A stretch of DNA of 33,062 nt from an uncultured Eubacteriales bacterium (lineage in GTDB: Bacteria > Bacillota > Clostridia > Christensenellales > Aristaeellaceae): contig ONRC01000046.1 in NCBI GenBank assembly GCA_900320085.1, positions 1 through 33,062 of the forward strand, given 5' to 3'. The notes beneath the pieces are model-generated. The model worked only from the letters and a program-made list of their open reading frames with translations, searched no databases and was not told the origin of the DNA. Numbering within the stretch: position 1 is the first letter of the stretch; every line of letters starts with the position of its first letter. Position numbers and translations under genes: made by a program. Positions 24,206 through 33,026 of this stretch are shown one piece after another.

Positions 24206-24865
24206 ATGCCCACCATTTGGATCATCGGCGATTCCACAGTAGAGGACAACAAGCCCCCCTTCCGGGGCTGGGGCTGGGCGCTGCCGGAGTTTGTACGGGA
24301 GGGCGTAGCAGTGAAAAACCATGCCCTCAGCGGCCGCAGCAGCCGCAGCTTCTGGGAGGAAAAGCTCTTTGAGCCCGTGGCGGCGGGGATGCAGGCGGGG
24401 GATATGCTGCTCATCCAGTTCGGCCATAACGACGAAAAGGACGACGAGCGCCATACCGACCCGGATTCCACCTATCCCGAACACCTGATGCGCTATGTGA
24501 ACGCCGCCCGGGAAAAAGGCGCGCTGCCCGTGCTGCTGACCTCGGTGTCAAGAAGGTTCTTCTCCGAGCCCACCAGCCTGATGTACACCCACGGTGAATA
24601 CCCAAGAGCCGTGCGGGAGCTGGCGAAAAAGGAAAAACTGCCTCTGTGCGACCTGGAGGCGGACAGCCGGAAGCTGTACCTGTCCCTGGGGCCGGACAAG
24701 ACCGCCGAGCTGTTCGTGCGCCTGGCACCCGGCGAGAACCCCGATTTCCCTGACGGCCACGACGACAAGACCCATTTCAACGCCTATGGCGCAAAGGAAA
24801 TCGTGAAGCTGATCGTCAACGAACTGAAGCAGTATCCCCAATGCGCGGCATACCTGAAGGACTGA
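24206..24865 (+). CDS. Rhamnogalacturonan acetylesterase-like SGNH hydrolase (CE12)
   Basis: A 219-residue SGNH hydrolase. The four blocks are visible: nucleophile Ser10 in IIGDSTV, Gly43 in LSGRSSRSF, Asn75 in FGHNDEKD, and Asp187/His190 in GHDDKTHFN with the DxxH spacing of rhamnogalacturonan acetylesterase. It removes acetyl esters from the pectin backbone. Without a signal peptide it should act on imported fragments. ATG 24206 is preceded by GGTGA. An alternative GTG at 24197 overlaps the previous stop (GTGA), so the two genes are translationally coupled either way. Confidence 0.85.
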   Translation: MPTIWIIGDSTVEDNKPPFRGWGWALPEFVREGVAVKNHALSGRSSRSFWEEKLFEPVAAGMQAGDMLLIQFGHNDEKDDERHTDPDSTYPEHLMRYVNAAREKGALPVLLTSVSRRFFSEPTSLMYTHGEYPRAVRELAKKEKLPLCDLEADSRKLYLSLGPDKTAELFVRLAPGENPDFPDGHDDKTHFNAYGAKEIVKLIVNELKQYPQCAAYLKD

Positions 24866-24869
24866 TATA

Positions 24870-24897
24870 AAATGGCTTCCGATGGGAAGCCATTTTT
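24870..24897 (+). terminator. Terminator of the pectin/transport operon
   Basis: A perfect 11-bp stem (24870-24880 with 24885-24895) has a GATG loop and is followed by TT. The A/T closing pairs also provide a U-rich 3' arm. It starts 5 bases after the acetylesterase stop. Confidence 0.88.
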
Positions 24898-24919
24898 GAT
24901 GGAAATAAAACTGTTCGTA

Positions 24920-24983
24920 TTGACATAATCTGTGGGGAATGATAGAATACGTTTGATTGAAAACGTTACCGATAACGATACCA
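24920..24983 (+). promoter_or_regulatory. Promoter and operator of the second lacI gene
   Basis: The -35 is TTGACA (24920-24925) and the -10 is TAGAAT (24943-24948), with a 17-bp spacer. Just downstream, at the start site, overlapping dyads occur: TGAAAACGTTA (24958-24968) and CGTTA-CCGA-TAACG (24964-24977). The position inside the transcribed leader of a lacI gene implies autorepression. Confidence 0.8.
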
Positions 24984-24998
24984 AACGAGGCACGGACC

Positions 24999-26018
24999 AT
25001 GAAGATTTACACCATCCGGGATGTGGCCGAAATGGCGGGGGTCAGCGTGACGACGGTGTCCCGGGTGCTGAACGACCGGCCCGACGTGAGCCGGGAAACC
25101 AAGGAGAAGGTGCGGCGGGTGATGGCGGAGCTGCACTTCGTGGGCAACGCCAACGCCCGGGGTCTCAAGCAGGCCGACGGGGAAAGCATCGCGCTGATCA
25201 TCCGCGGGCGGCGCAATCCCTTCCTGAACGTGCTGACGGAAGCCATGCTCCTTTGCCCGCGCGGGGAAAAAACTGCTCTGCTGACGGAATACATTGACGA
25301 GCAGGACGACGAATTCCTCCTGGCGCTCACGCTCATGAACCGTCAGCGCATCGCCGGTCTGGTCTTTCTGGGCAGCCGCATTGACGATCGGTGCACGGTG
25401 CTGGACGGGGTGAGCATCCCCATGGTGTTCGTCACGGTAAACACGGCGGGCACGGCCATGGAGCGGGCTTCATCCGTCACGATGGACGAGCGGGACATGT
25501 CCCGCCGGGCGGTGGAAGCGCTGATTGGGCATGGATGCCGGGAGATCGCGGTGTTCGGCGGCAGGCGTACGGGTGATGACAGTCTGGTGCTGCGCGCTCT
25601 GGGGGCAGAAGACGCCCTCCGCAGCCATGGCCTGACGCTGGATGAAGCCCATTACGTGGAAACCAGGCTGAACCTGCCGGACGCCTATGCCGCTTCCCTG
25701 ACCTACTTTGAAAAGCACCCTCAGACCGACGCCGTCTTTTGTATGAGCGATACCGCCGCTTTGGGGGTCATCCGCGCGCTGAACGACCTGGGGAAAAACG
25801 TGCCCGGCGACGTCAGCGTCATCGGTGTGGATGGCATCGAAATGGGCCAGTACACCACGCCGCGCCTGTCCACAATCGTGCAGCCGGTGGAGGATATTGC
25901 CCGGCAAAGCATGGCCGTGCTGACCGATATGATAGAAAACCACGCTCCCGCCCGGCACATCACGCTGGAGGGGAAACTGGAAATCAGAGAATCGGTGAGA
26001 GATAGCTCTAAGTTCTAA
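24999..26018 (+). CDS. LacI-family transcriptional regulator (second copy)
   Basis: 339 residues. The DNA-binding head YTIRDVAEMAGVSVTTVSRVLNDRPDVSRETKEKVRRVM is followed by the effector-binding fold (AGLVFLGSR, CREIAVFGG, DAVFCMSDTAALGVIRAL, DVSVIGVDGIEMGQYTTPRLSTIVQP). It has its own promoter with operator-like dyads and lies directly ahead of malQ, so maltodextrin or a related sugar may be the signal. A role in the GH120 promoter is also possible. The start is ATG 24999 with GAGG 8 bases upstream. The last five codons and the stop are made of the family D heptamer array. Confidence 0.92.
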   Translation: MKIYTIRDVAEMAGVSVTTVSRVLNDRPDVSRETKEKVRRVMAELHFVGNANARGLKQADGESIALIIRGRRNPFLNVLTEAMLLCPRGEKTALLTEYIDEQDDEFLLALTLMNRQRIAGLVFLGSRIDDRCTVLDGVSIPMVFVTVNTAGTAMERASSVTMDERDMSRRAVEALIGHGCREIAVFGGRRTGDDSLVLRALGAEDALRSHGLTLDEAHYVETRLNLPDAYAASLTYFEKHPQTDAVFCMSDTAALGVIRALNDLGKNVPGDVSVIGVDGIEMGQYTTPRLSTIVQPVEDIARQSMAVLTDMIENHAPARHITLEGKLEIRESVRDSSKF

Positions 26019-26087
26019 GCTATTAGTTCTATGCTGAAACGATAGAACAGCATGGAACCTGGAACTTAGGACTTGAAGCTTGGAACT
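26004..26087. repeat. Inverted heptamer-array element, family D
   Basis: The left arm is AGCTCTA, AGTTCTA, AGCTATT, AGTTCTA (26004-26031). The right arm is TGGAACC, TGGAACT, TAGGACT, TGAAGCT, TGGAACT (26053-26087). A short centre of about 21 bases separates them. The left arm overlaps the lacI stop codon (26016-26018). The right arm ends 22 bases before the malQ start. Confidence 0.8.
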
Positions 26088-26109
26088 ATAATACGAAAGG
26101 ACGATCACC

Positions 26110-27597
26110 ATGAAACGTCAAAGCGGTATCCTGCTCCACATTTCGTCCCTGCCCGGGCCGGACGGCATCGGCAGCCTGGGCAAGGAAGCCTATCAGTTTG
26201 CGGATTTTCTGCACGCGGCCAATATGTCCATCTGGCAGGTGCTGCCGATGGGGCCGACGGGCTACGCGGAATCGCCCTATCAGTCCACCAGCATTTTCGC
26301 GGGCAACCCCCTGCTGATTTCCATTGACAAGCTGGCGGAAAACGGCTGGCTGGATCTGTCAGACGTGGAGCGGTTCGTGCCGGCGGATTTGAACAAGGTG
26401 GACTTCCCCTCCGTGCAGGAATACAAGTGGGCGCTGCTGCGCAAGGCCTTTGCCGCGTCGGAGCGGAAGCTCAAAAAAGCCATCCAGCAGTTCGCCGATG
26501 AAAACGACTGGCTGCGGGACTTCGCCCTGTTTACGGCGGTAAAGAACCACTTCGATAAAGTCATGTGGACGAAGTGGCCCGACAAGGCCATCATGATGCG
26601 GGAACCTGCCGCGATCGCCAAGTACCAGAAGAAGCTGGACAAGGAAATCCGATTCCATATGTGGTGCCAGTACGTGTTCGCCCAGCAGTGGTACGCCCTC
26701 AAGGAATACTGCAACAGCCTGGGCATCCAGCTCTTTGGCGACATGCCCATCTACGTGGCCGAGGACAGCGCCGATACCTGGACCAAGCCCGAGGTGTTCC
26801 AGCTGGACAAGGACCGGGTGCCGCGCCGCGTGGCGGGCGTGCCGCCGGATTACTTCTCCGAGGACGGCCAGCTGTGGGGCAATCCCCTGTACCGCTGGAG
26901 CTATCTGAAAACCAAGGGCTACGACTGGTGGGTCCGCCGCATGGCGCACATGGGCAAAATGTACGACATCATCCGCGTGGACCACTTCATCGGCTTCGCC
27001 AATTACTTCTCCGTCGCCCACGGCGCGCCCAACGCCCGGGGCGGGCATTGGGTCATCGGCCCCGGCGAGGAGCTGTTTAAAGTCCTGAATAAGAAGCTGC
27101 CCGGCCTGAACATCGTGGCGGAGGACCTGGGAGCGGTGAACGACCGGGTGCGCGAGGTGATCGCCTTCACCGGCTATCCGGGCATGAAGGTGCTGTCCTT
27201 CGCCTTCGGCGCGGACGATTCCAACGTGCACATCCCCGAAAACATCCCGGAGAATACCGCCTATTACACCGGCACCCACGACAACGTGACCGCCCTGGCG
27301 AGGGTAAAAAACTGCACGAAGAGTGAACTGAAATCCGCCAAGGAAATCACCGGGTTCAAGGAAATCGACGACGCGCCTTGGGCCTTCGTGAAAACCGTAT
27401 ATGCCAGCAAGGCGCGCATCGCCATGGCCTCCATGCAGGATATCCTGGGCTTGGACGACTGGGCCACTATGAACCGCCCCGGCACCATCGGCGGCAACTG
27501 GCTGTGGCGCATGAAGCCCGGCGCGGCCACCCCCGCCCTGGCAAGGAAGCTCAAAAAGCTGAATCAGGAATGCAAGCGGCAGACGGAGGAAGAATAA
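26110..27597 (+). CDS. malQ: 4-alpha-glucanotransferase (amylomaltase), GH77
   Basis: A 495-residue cytoplasmic enzyme that disproportionates maltodextrins, releasing glucose and longer chains. It has the family N-terminus RQSGILLHISSLPGPDGIGSLG, DMPIYVAEDSADTW and PPDYFSEDGQLWGNPLY. The catalytic residues are Asp291 (nucleophile, IIRVDHFIGF), Glu338 (acid/base, IVAEDLG) and Asp391 (THDN), matching the spacing in known amylomaltases. The length is normal and AAAGGA precedes the start. It is probably co-transcribed with the upstream lacI. Confidence 0.96.
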   Translation: MKRQSGILLHISSLPGPDGIGSLGKEAYQFADFLHAANMSIWQVLPMGPTGYAESPYQSTSIFAGNPLLISIDKLAENGWLDLSDVERFVPADLNKVDFPSVQEYKWALLRKAFAASERKLKKAIQQFADENDWLRDFALFTAVKNHFDKVMWTKWPDKAIMMREPAAIAKYQKKLDKEIRFHMWCQYVFAQQWYALKEYCNSLGIQLFGDMPIYVAEDSADTWTKPEVFQLDKDRVPRRVAGVPPDYFSEDGQLWGNPLYRWSYLKTKGYDWWVRRMAHMGKMYDIIRVDHFIGFANYFSVAHGAPNARGGHWVIGPGEELFKVLNKKLPGLNIVAEDLGAVNDRVREVIAFTGYPGMKVLSFAFGADDSNVHIPENIPENTAYYTGTHDNVTALARVKNCTKSELKSAKEITGFKEIDDAPWAFVKTVYASKARIAMASMQDILGLDDWATMNRPGTIGGNWLWRMKPGAATPALARKLKKLNQECKRQTEEE

Positions 27598-27635
27598 TCC
27601 TTGGCATACCGTTTGCGAACAGGAGGCGCTTTCCC

Positions 27636-27878
27636 ATGATGTATCCGTTTATGACGCTCAACGACGACACGGAAATCACCCATTCCGAAATGAAACCCGA
27701 TGGACGGGTGAAGGTATATATCGAAACGCCGGATGAAAAGGATGGCTTTCACAATGCCGTTTGCTGGCTGCCGGAGTATCGATGGGAAAAGATTTATGGG
27801 TATTCCGAAGCGGAAATGACGTATTTTAAAAAGCTGATCAGAGAACAGGCACAATTTATTCTTCAAAAAGTTCGCTGA
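27636..27878 (+). CDS. Small conserved protein of unknown function
   Basis: 80 residues, MMYPFMTLNDDTEITHSE at the start and a basic amphipathic C-terminal helix (YFKKLIREQAQFILQKVR). It has no signal peptide or membrane helix. I recall similar short proteins from Clostridia but know no function. AGGAGG 9 bases before ATG 27636 is strong evidence for translation. A second ATG follows directly in frame. Its codon use is less GC-rich than its neighbours (many A/T third positions). It is 38 bases after malQ, so probably co-transcribed. Confidence 0.75.
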   Translation: MMYPFMTLNDDTEITHSEMKPDGRVKVYIETPDEKDGFHNAVCWLPEYRWEKIYGYSEAEMTYFKKLIREQAQFILQKVR

Positions 27879-27902
27879 ATGATTAGAAATTGAAATGCTA
27901 TA

Positions 27903-27976
27903 CCCTCTTTATGGCTTTCTTGGAAGGGGGTGCGGGGGAAACCGTTCTTTGGCCTCCAAAGAACGGTTTCCCCCGC
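27903..27976. repeat. Long palindromic element, family E copy 2 (perfect)
   Basis: Perfect 21-base arms (27932-27952 and 27956-27976) lie around CCT, preceded by CTCTTTATGGCTTTCTTGG and a G-run. It starts 25 bases after the preceding stop and ends just before the AAAAAGGAGA site of the next gene, so the hairpin could affect both termination and translation there. Confidence 0.9.
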
Positions 27977-27993
27977 AAAAAGGAGACGCAGAC

Positions 27994-28731
27994 ATGAGCA
28001 GATTAGGCGATTTGATTCGTTTGGAGCGCACGCGCCAGGGGCTGACCCACAAGCAGGTGGCCCGGAAATGCGGCGTGAGCGACAAGTATCTGATGGAGGT
28101 GGAGGCGGGCACCCGCATCATCGCGGACGACCAGGCCCGGCGCATCCTCAAATCCATGGGCATGACCGAGCATACCGAGGCGGACTTTACCCTGGACGAC
28201 ATTGCCGCCACGGTGGATTTACAGTCCGCTGTGCCGCAGCTGACCCGGGCTACGGAAGCGAAGAAAGCGCCCGCCAAAGCGACAAAGGAAGCCGAGGTCG
28301 TGGCGGAAAGCGACCCCGGCGTGGCGGGCTCCATCTGGCTGGACGCCCTGTCCGGCGTGCTCAAGCACGTGCCCATTTACAACGCCGTGATGAAGGAGGT
28401 AGGCCACCGTCTGCTGCCTATCACCAACGGCAAAATCGAAGGCGCGTCCCCGGACAAGGTGTTCTACTTCATGGCCCCGGACAACGGCCTGCGGGGCTTC
28501 CGCGTGCAGCGGGGCGATTTGCTTTTGGTCGTTCCTGCCCAGGCCGCCGTGGACGGCGCCATCATGCTGCTGCAAACGCCCCAGGGCCGCGTGCTTCGCA
28601 AGGTCAAGCGGGTCAACGATTACCAGGCCATGCTGCAAAAGTACGACGAGGCCTTTGAAAGCGAAATCAAGAACTTTAACGAGCTCACCTTCGTCGGCCG
28701 CTGCGTGCGCCTGGAAGCGGAGCTGACATAA
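27994..28731 (+). CDS. XRE-type regulator with a LexA/S24-like C-terminal domain lacking the catalytic Ser
   Basis: 245 residues. The helix-turn-helix (LGDLIRLERTRQGLTHKQVARKCGVSDKYLMEVEAG) occupies residues 4-40. A variable linker rich in Ala, Lys and Glu (about 85-110) follows. The C-terminal part has the S24-like string APDNGLRGFRVQRGDLLLV (161-179) and VDGAIMLLQTPQGRVLRKVKRV. In self-cleaving members a Ser stands in the motif APDxSM. Here it is NGL, so autoproteolysis is unlikely and the domain may only dimerise or sense a signal. The start is ATG 27994 behind AAAAAGGAGA. The upstream open frame is repeat DNA. Confidence 0.8.
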   Translation: MSRLGDLIRLERTRQGLTHKQVARKCGVSDKYLMEVEAGTRIIADDQARRILKSMGMTEHTEADFTLDDIAATVDLQSAVPQLTRATEAKKAPAKATKEAEVVAESDPGVAGSIWLDALSGVLKHVPIYNAVMKEVGHRLLPITNGKIEGASPDKVFYFMAPDNGLRGFRVQRGDLLLVVPAQAAVDGAIMLLQTPQGRVLRKVKRVNDYQAMLQKYDEAFESEIKNFNELTFVGRCVRLEAELT

Positions 28732-28746
28732 GGACCGGAGGAGTTT

Positions 28747-28856
28747 TCTGGGGGAAACCGTTCTTTGAAAACCTCATCCGGCGCTTCGCGCCACCTTCCC
28801 CTAATAGGGGAAGGCTAAGAACGGTTTCCCCCAGACCCCTTTCCAAGAAACCCATA
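28747..28856. repeat. Family E copy 3 with a family F element in its loop
   Basis: The E arms (28747-28765 and 28817-28835, 19 bp, perfect) are the same as in copy 2, but the short CCT loop region is replaced by a family F unit (28771-28816). That unit comprises CCTCATCCGGCGC-TTC-GCGCC plus a CCTTCCCC-TAAT-AGGGGAAGG hairpin. The E lead-in (CCTTTCCAAGAAACCCAT) is on the right here, so E is in the opposite orientation to copy 2. Confidence 0.85.
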
Positions 28857-28906
28857 TAAAGGGTTTTTATGACGATAAAACTACCTGATGACAGAAAGGG
28901 AATAAT

Positions 28907-29893
28907 ATGAGTGCAAAGCCGATCCTGTGGATCGTGATTCCCTGCTACAACGAGGAACAGGTGCTGCCCATCACCGCGCCTATGTTCCTGAACAAGCTGA
29001 AAGAACTGGCGGACGCTGGGAAAGTCAGCCCCAACAGCCGGGCGCTGTTCGTCAACGACGGGTCGAAGGACAAAACCTGGGAGATCATCTGCGATCTTTC
29101 CAAGCAGGATGAACACTATATCGGCATCTGCCAGAGCCGCAACCGGGGCCACCAGAACGCCGTGCTGGCGGGCCTGATGGAAGCCAAAGACAAGTGTGAC
29201 ATCACCATCTCCATCGACTGCGACGGTCAGGACGACATAAACGCCATGGACAAAATGGTGGACGAATACCTGGCCGGGTGCGAGGTGGTGTACGGCGTGC
29301 GCTCCAAACGCGACACCGACACCTGGTTCAAGCGCACCACCGCCGAAGGCTTCTATAAGTTCATGAATATGATGGGCGCGGAGGTGGTGTTCAACCACGC
29401 GGACTACCGCCTGGTGAGCAGCCGGGTGCTGAACTGCTTTGCGGACTATGAGGAAGTGAACATTTTCCTGCGGGGCATGTTTCCGCTGGTAGGCTTCAAG
29501 AGCACCAGTGTGTACTACGAGCGCGCCGAACGCATCGCGGGGGAGAGCCATTACCCGCTGAAAAAAATGCTGGCCCTGGCCTTCAACGGCATCACCAGCC
29601 TTTCCGTCAAGCCCATCAATCTGATTGCCGGCATGGGCGTCATTGTCAGTCTGATCGGCGTGGCGATTGCCATTTGGGCTATTGTGGAAGCCATCCTGGG
29701 CAAGACCATGGCGGGCTGGACCTCCGTGATGTGCGTTATCTGTCTGCTGGGCGGCATGCAGCTCGTCAGCCTGGGCATCATTGGCCAGTACATCGGCAAA
29801 ACCTACCTGGAAACCAAGCACCGCCCCCGCTATATCATCAGCGAACGCACCTGGGAAAGCAAAGAAAGGCACTGGATTGAGGACGAGAGATAG
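28907..29893 (+). CDS. Membrane-bound GT2 glycosyltransferase, GtrB/DPM1-like
   Basis: 328 residues. The GT-A domain comes first: LWIVIPCYNEEQVLP, VNDGSKDKT (50-57) and the DCDGQDD metal motif (104-110). The conserved HADYRLVSSRVLNCF and ERIAGESHYPLKKM acceptor region follows. Two membrane helices (about 236-262 and 272-295) end the protein. Such enzymes transfer a sugar from a nucleotide donor to undecaprenyl phosphate for wall polymer or glycan modification. Donor and acceptor cannot be read from the sequence. No flippase or second-stage transferase gene is adjacent. It lacks an AGGAGG-type site, with only GAAAGGGAA before ATG. Confidence 0.9.
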   Translation: MSAKPILWIVIPCYNEEQVLPITAPMFLNKLKELADAGKVSPNSRALFVNDGSKDKTWEIICDLSKQDEHYIGICQSRNRGHQNAVLAGLMEAKDKCDITISIDCDGQDDINAMDKMVDEYLAGCEVVYGVRSKRDTDTWFKRTTAEGFYKFMNMMGAEVVFNHADYRLVSSRVLNCFADYEEVNIFLRGMFPLVGFKSTSVYYERAERIAGESHYPLKKMLALAFNGITSLSVKPINLIAGMGVIVSLIGVAIAIWAIVEAILGKTMAGWTSVMCVICLLGGMQLVSLGIIGQYIGKTYLETKHRPRYIISERTWESKERHWIEDER

Positions 29894-29939
29894 TGTTTTT
29901 CTAATATTAGGCACTATTACTGTATAAAAACATTTCCCC

Positions 29940-30155
29940 AAAGCCTTCCCCTCGGAGGGGAAGGTGGGCCGCGCGGAATCAAAATTGTGAGAGAAGTCAA
30001 CCCTTTTCGCGCGGCTCGGATGAGGTGAACTCACATGATAATATGTGAACATGTAACAGTGAGGAGTACCTCATCCGTCAGGCGCGAACTTACTTGATAA
30101 CATTCACCATCTTGACTCCGCGCCTGCCACCTTCCCCTGCGAGGGGAAGGCTTTT
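29940..30155. repeat. Inverted pair of family F elements
   Basis: F1 (29940-30026) and F2 (30068-30155) are about 87 bases each in opposite orientation, so the block 29940-30155 is a large inverted repeat. Each has an outer hairpin CCTTCCCC/AGGGGAAGG, a GCGCG-type stem, a diverged inner stretch (GAATCAAAATTGTGA in F1, GAGTCAAGATGGTGA in F2 read on the complement) and an inner GGATGAGGT end. Between them, TCACAT-GATAAT-ATGTGA (30031-30048) forms a further dyad. No gene is visible in 29894-30298. Confidence 0.75.
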
Positions 30156-30231
30156 GGCTGCGTTTTCCAACTTGTGTTATAGCGTCCTTCCACCACCATT
30201 CAAATAAATCAATATCAAACAATCTACGCCC

Positions 30232-30280
30232 TTGACAAGCAGGGGCGTTTTGCATATAATAATATATGAACAGTTGTTCA
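30232..30280 (+). promoter_or_regulatory. Consensus promoter with ArsR/SmtB-type operator
   Basis: The -35 is TTGACA (30232-30237) and the -10 is TATAAT (30255-30260), with a 17-bp spacer. The perfect dyad TGAACA-GT-TGTTCA (30267-30280) lies on the start site. It matches the core of operators bound by SmtB/CzrA/ZiaR-type zinc sensors. Metal binding to the sensor would release it. Transcription begins at about 30267, after the ATG at 30266. Confidence 0.9.
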
Positions 30281-30298
30281 AATGAAAGGATGATCAAC

Positions 30299-30673
30299 GT
30301 GGGAAAGCGCGATGACTGGGAAACCAAAGAAATCGTTGAAGCGGGGGAAGGCATCCATCCCGACCTGATTTCCTCCGTCAACGCGGACATGCCGGACGAG
30401 GAACTGCTCTACGATTTGGCGGAGCTGTACAAGGTGTTCGGCGACACCACGCGCATCAAAATCCTGTACGTGCTGTTCGAGTCGGAAATGTGTGTGGGCG
30501 ATATTGCCGAACTGCTGAACGCCAGCCCGTCGGCGGTGTCCCATCAATTGCGGGTGCTGAAAGCCAACAAGCTGGTCAAGTTCCGCCGGGACGGAAAAAC
30601 GGTGTATTATTCCCTGGCCGATGACCATGTGCGCACCATCATCGGGATGGGCATGGAGCACCTGTGTGAATAG
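30299..30673 (+). CDS. ArsR/SmtB-family metal-sensing repressor (zinc-type site)
   Basis: 124 residues from GTG 30299, which has AAAGGA 8 bases upstream. ATG 30290 is less well spaced, and ATG 30266 lies at or before the transcription start. The winged helix reads VFGDTTRIKILYVLFESEMCVGDIAELLNASPSAVSHQLRVLKANKLVKFRRDGKTVYYSL. The helix-5 metal motif D-x-H then 11 residues to H-x-x-E is complete (DDH...HLCE), as in the zinc sensors SmtB and CzrA. An alpha-3 Cys (MCVGD) is also present. It represses its own operon with the downstream ATPase. Confidence 0.92.
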   Translation: MGKRDDWETKEIVEAGEGIHPDLISSVNADMPDEELLYDLAELYKVFGDTTRIKILYVLFESEMCVGDIAELLNASPSAVSHQLRVLKANKLVKFRRDGKTVYYSLADDHVRTIIGMGMEHLCE

Positions 30674-30708
30674 GTAGGAAGTAGAAAGTAGGAGGTAGGA
30701 AGCAGGAG
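30674..30708. repeat. Heptamer array, GTAGGAR type (family B), left arm only
   Basis: Five units: GTAGGAA, GTAGAAA, GTAGGAG, GTAGGAA and GCAGGAG, then GTTTATC, the same end as the complete copy at 20179. It begins at the very next base after the regulator's stop codon and lies inside the metal-resistance operon. Confidence 0.9.
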
Positions 30709-30745
30709 GTTTATCCTACTGCCATCAAGAATGGAGGGCAGACAA

Positions 30746-32746
<2,001 letters not shown>

Positions 32747-32868
32747 AATATTTCAAAATCAATGCAACAAAACCCCTCCTTTGCCCGTCATTATAAATGA
32801 TCATTCTACTTTGGAATTCTTAACAGTTATGTTCTCAAGAGTGAATCCTCAATCCAGCAAGAAGGAAA

Positions 32869-32925
32869 CGCTGGGGGCTGCGCGCCCCCAGACCTGCGCC
32901 AGGGTCCTGAGGACCCTGGACCCGC
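32869..32925 (-). repeat. Two-hairpin intergenic element (family H, copy 2)
   Basis: An 8-bp stem (32871-32878 with 32884-32891) and a perfect 9-bp stem (32899-32907 with 32911-32919) lie 7 bases apart. In reverse complement the order and linker words match the element at 41-99. It could end transcripts from a minus-strand gene beyond the window. Confidence 0.6.
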
Positions 32926-33026
32926 AACTGGCGATATTGTGTTGTTGAGGAAAGCAGACAAGTTCCGCCTGGCGCGCTGGGGGAGACGAAAAGTTTGAAG
33001 GCTTCTGGCCCAAGAAAGCCCGGGAA

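Noticed and set aside
27903..27976. Family E palindromes as ordinary rho-independent terminators.
   Set aside because: Copies 1 and 2 lack a U-run after the stem on the sense strand of the upstream gene, have unusually long perfect arms, and share a conserved lead-in sequence. They are better listed as dispersed repeats, although they may still affect termination.
27636..28731. The small protein at 27636 plus the XRE regulator as a toxin-antitoxin pair.
   Set aside because: They are separated by a 115-base gap with a large palindrome, the regulator is long with an S24-like domain, and the small protein shows no toxin motif.
8968..30708. The repeat arrays as CRISPR arrays.
   Set aside because: The period is 7 bases with no spacers, arms are inverted rather than direct across the element, and no cas genes are present.
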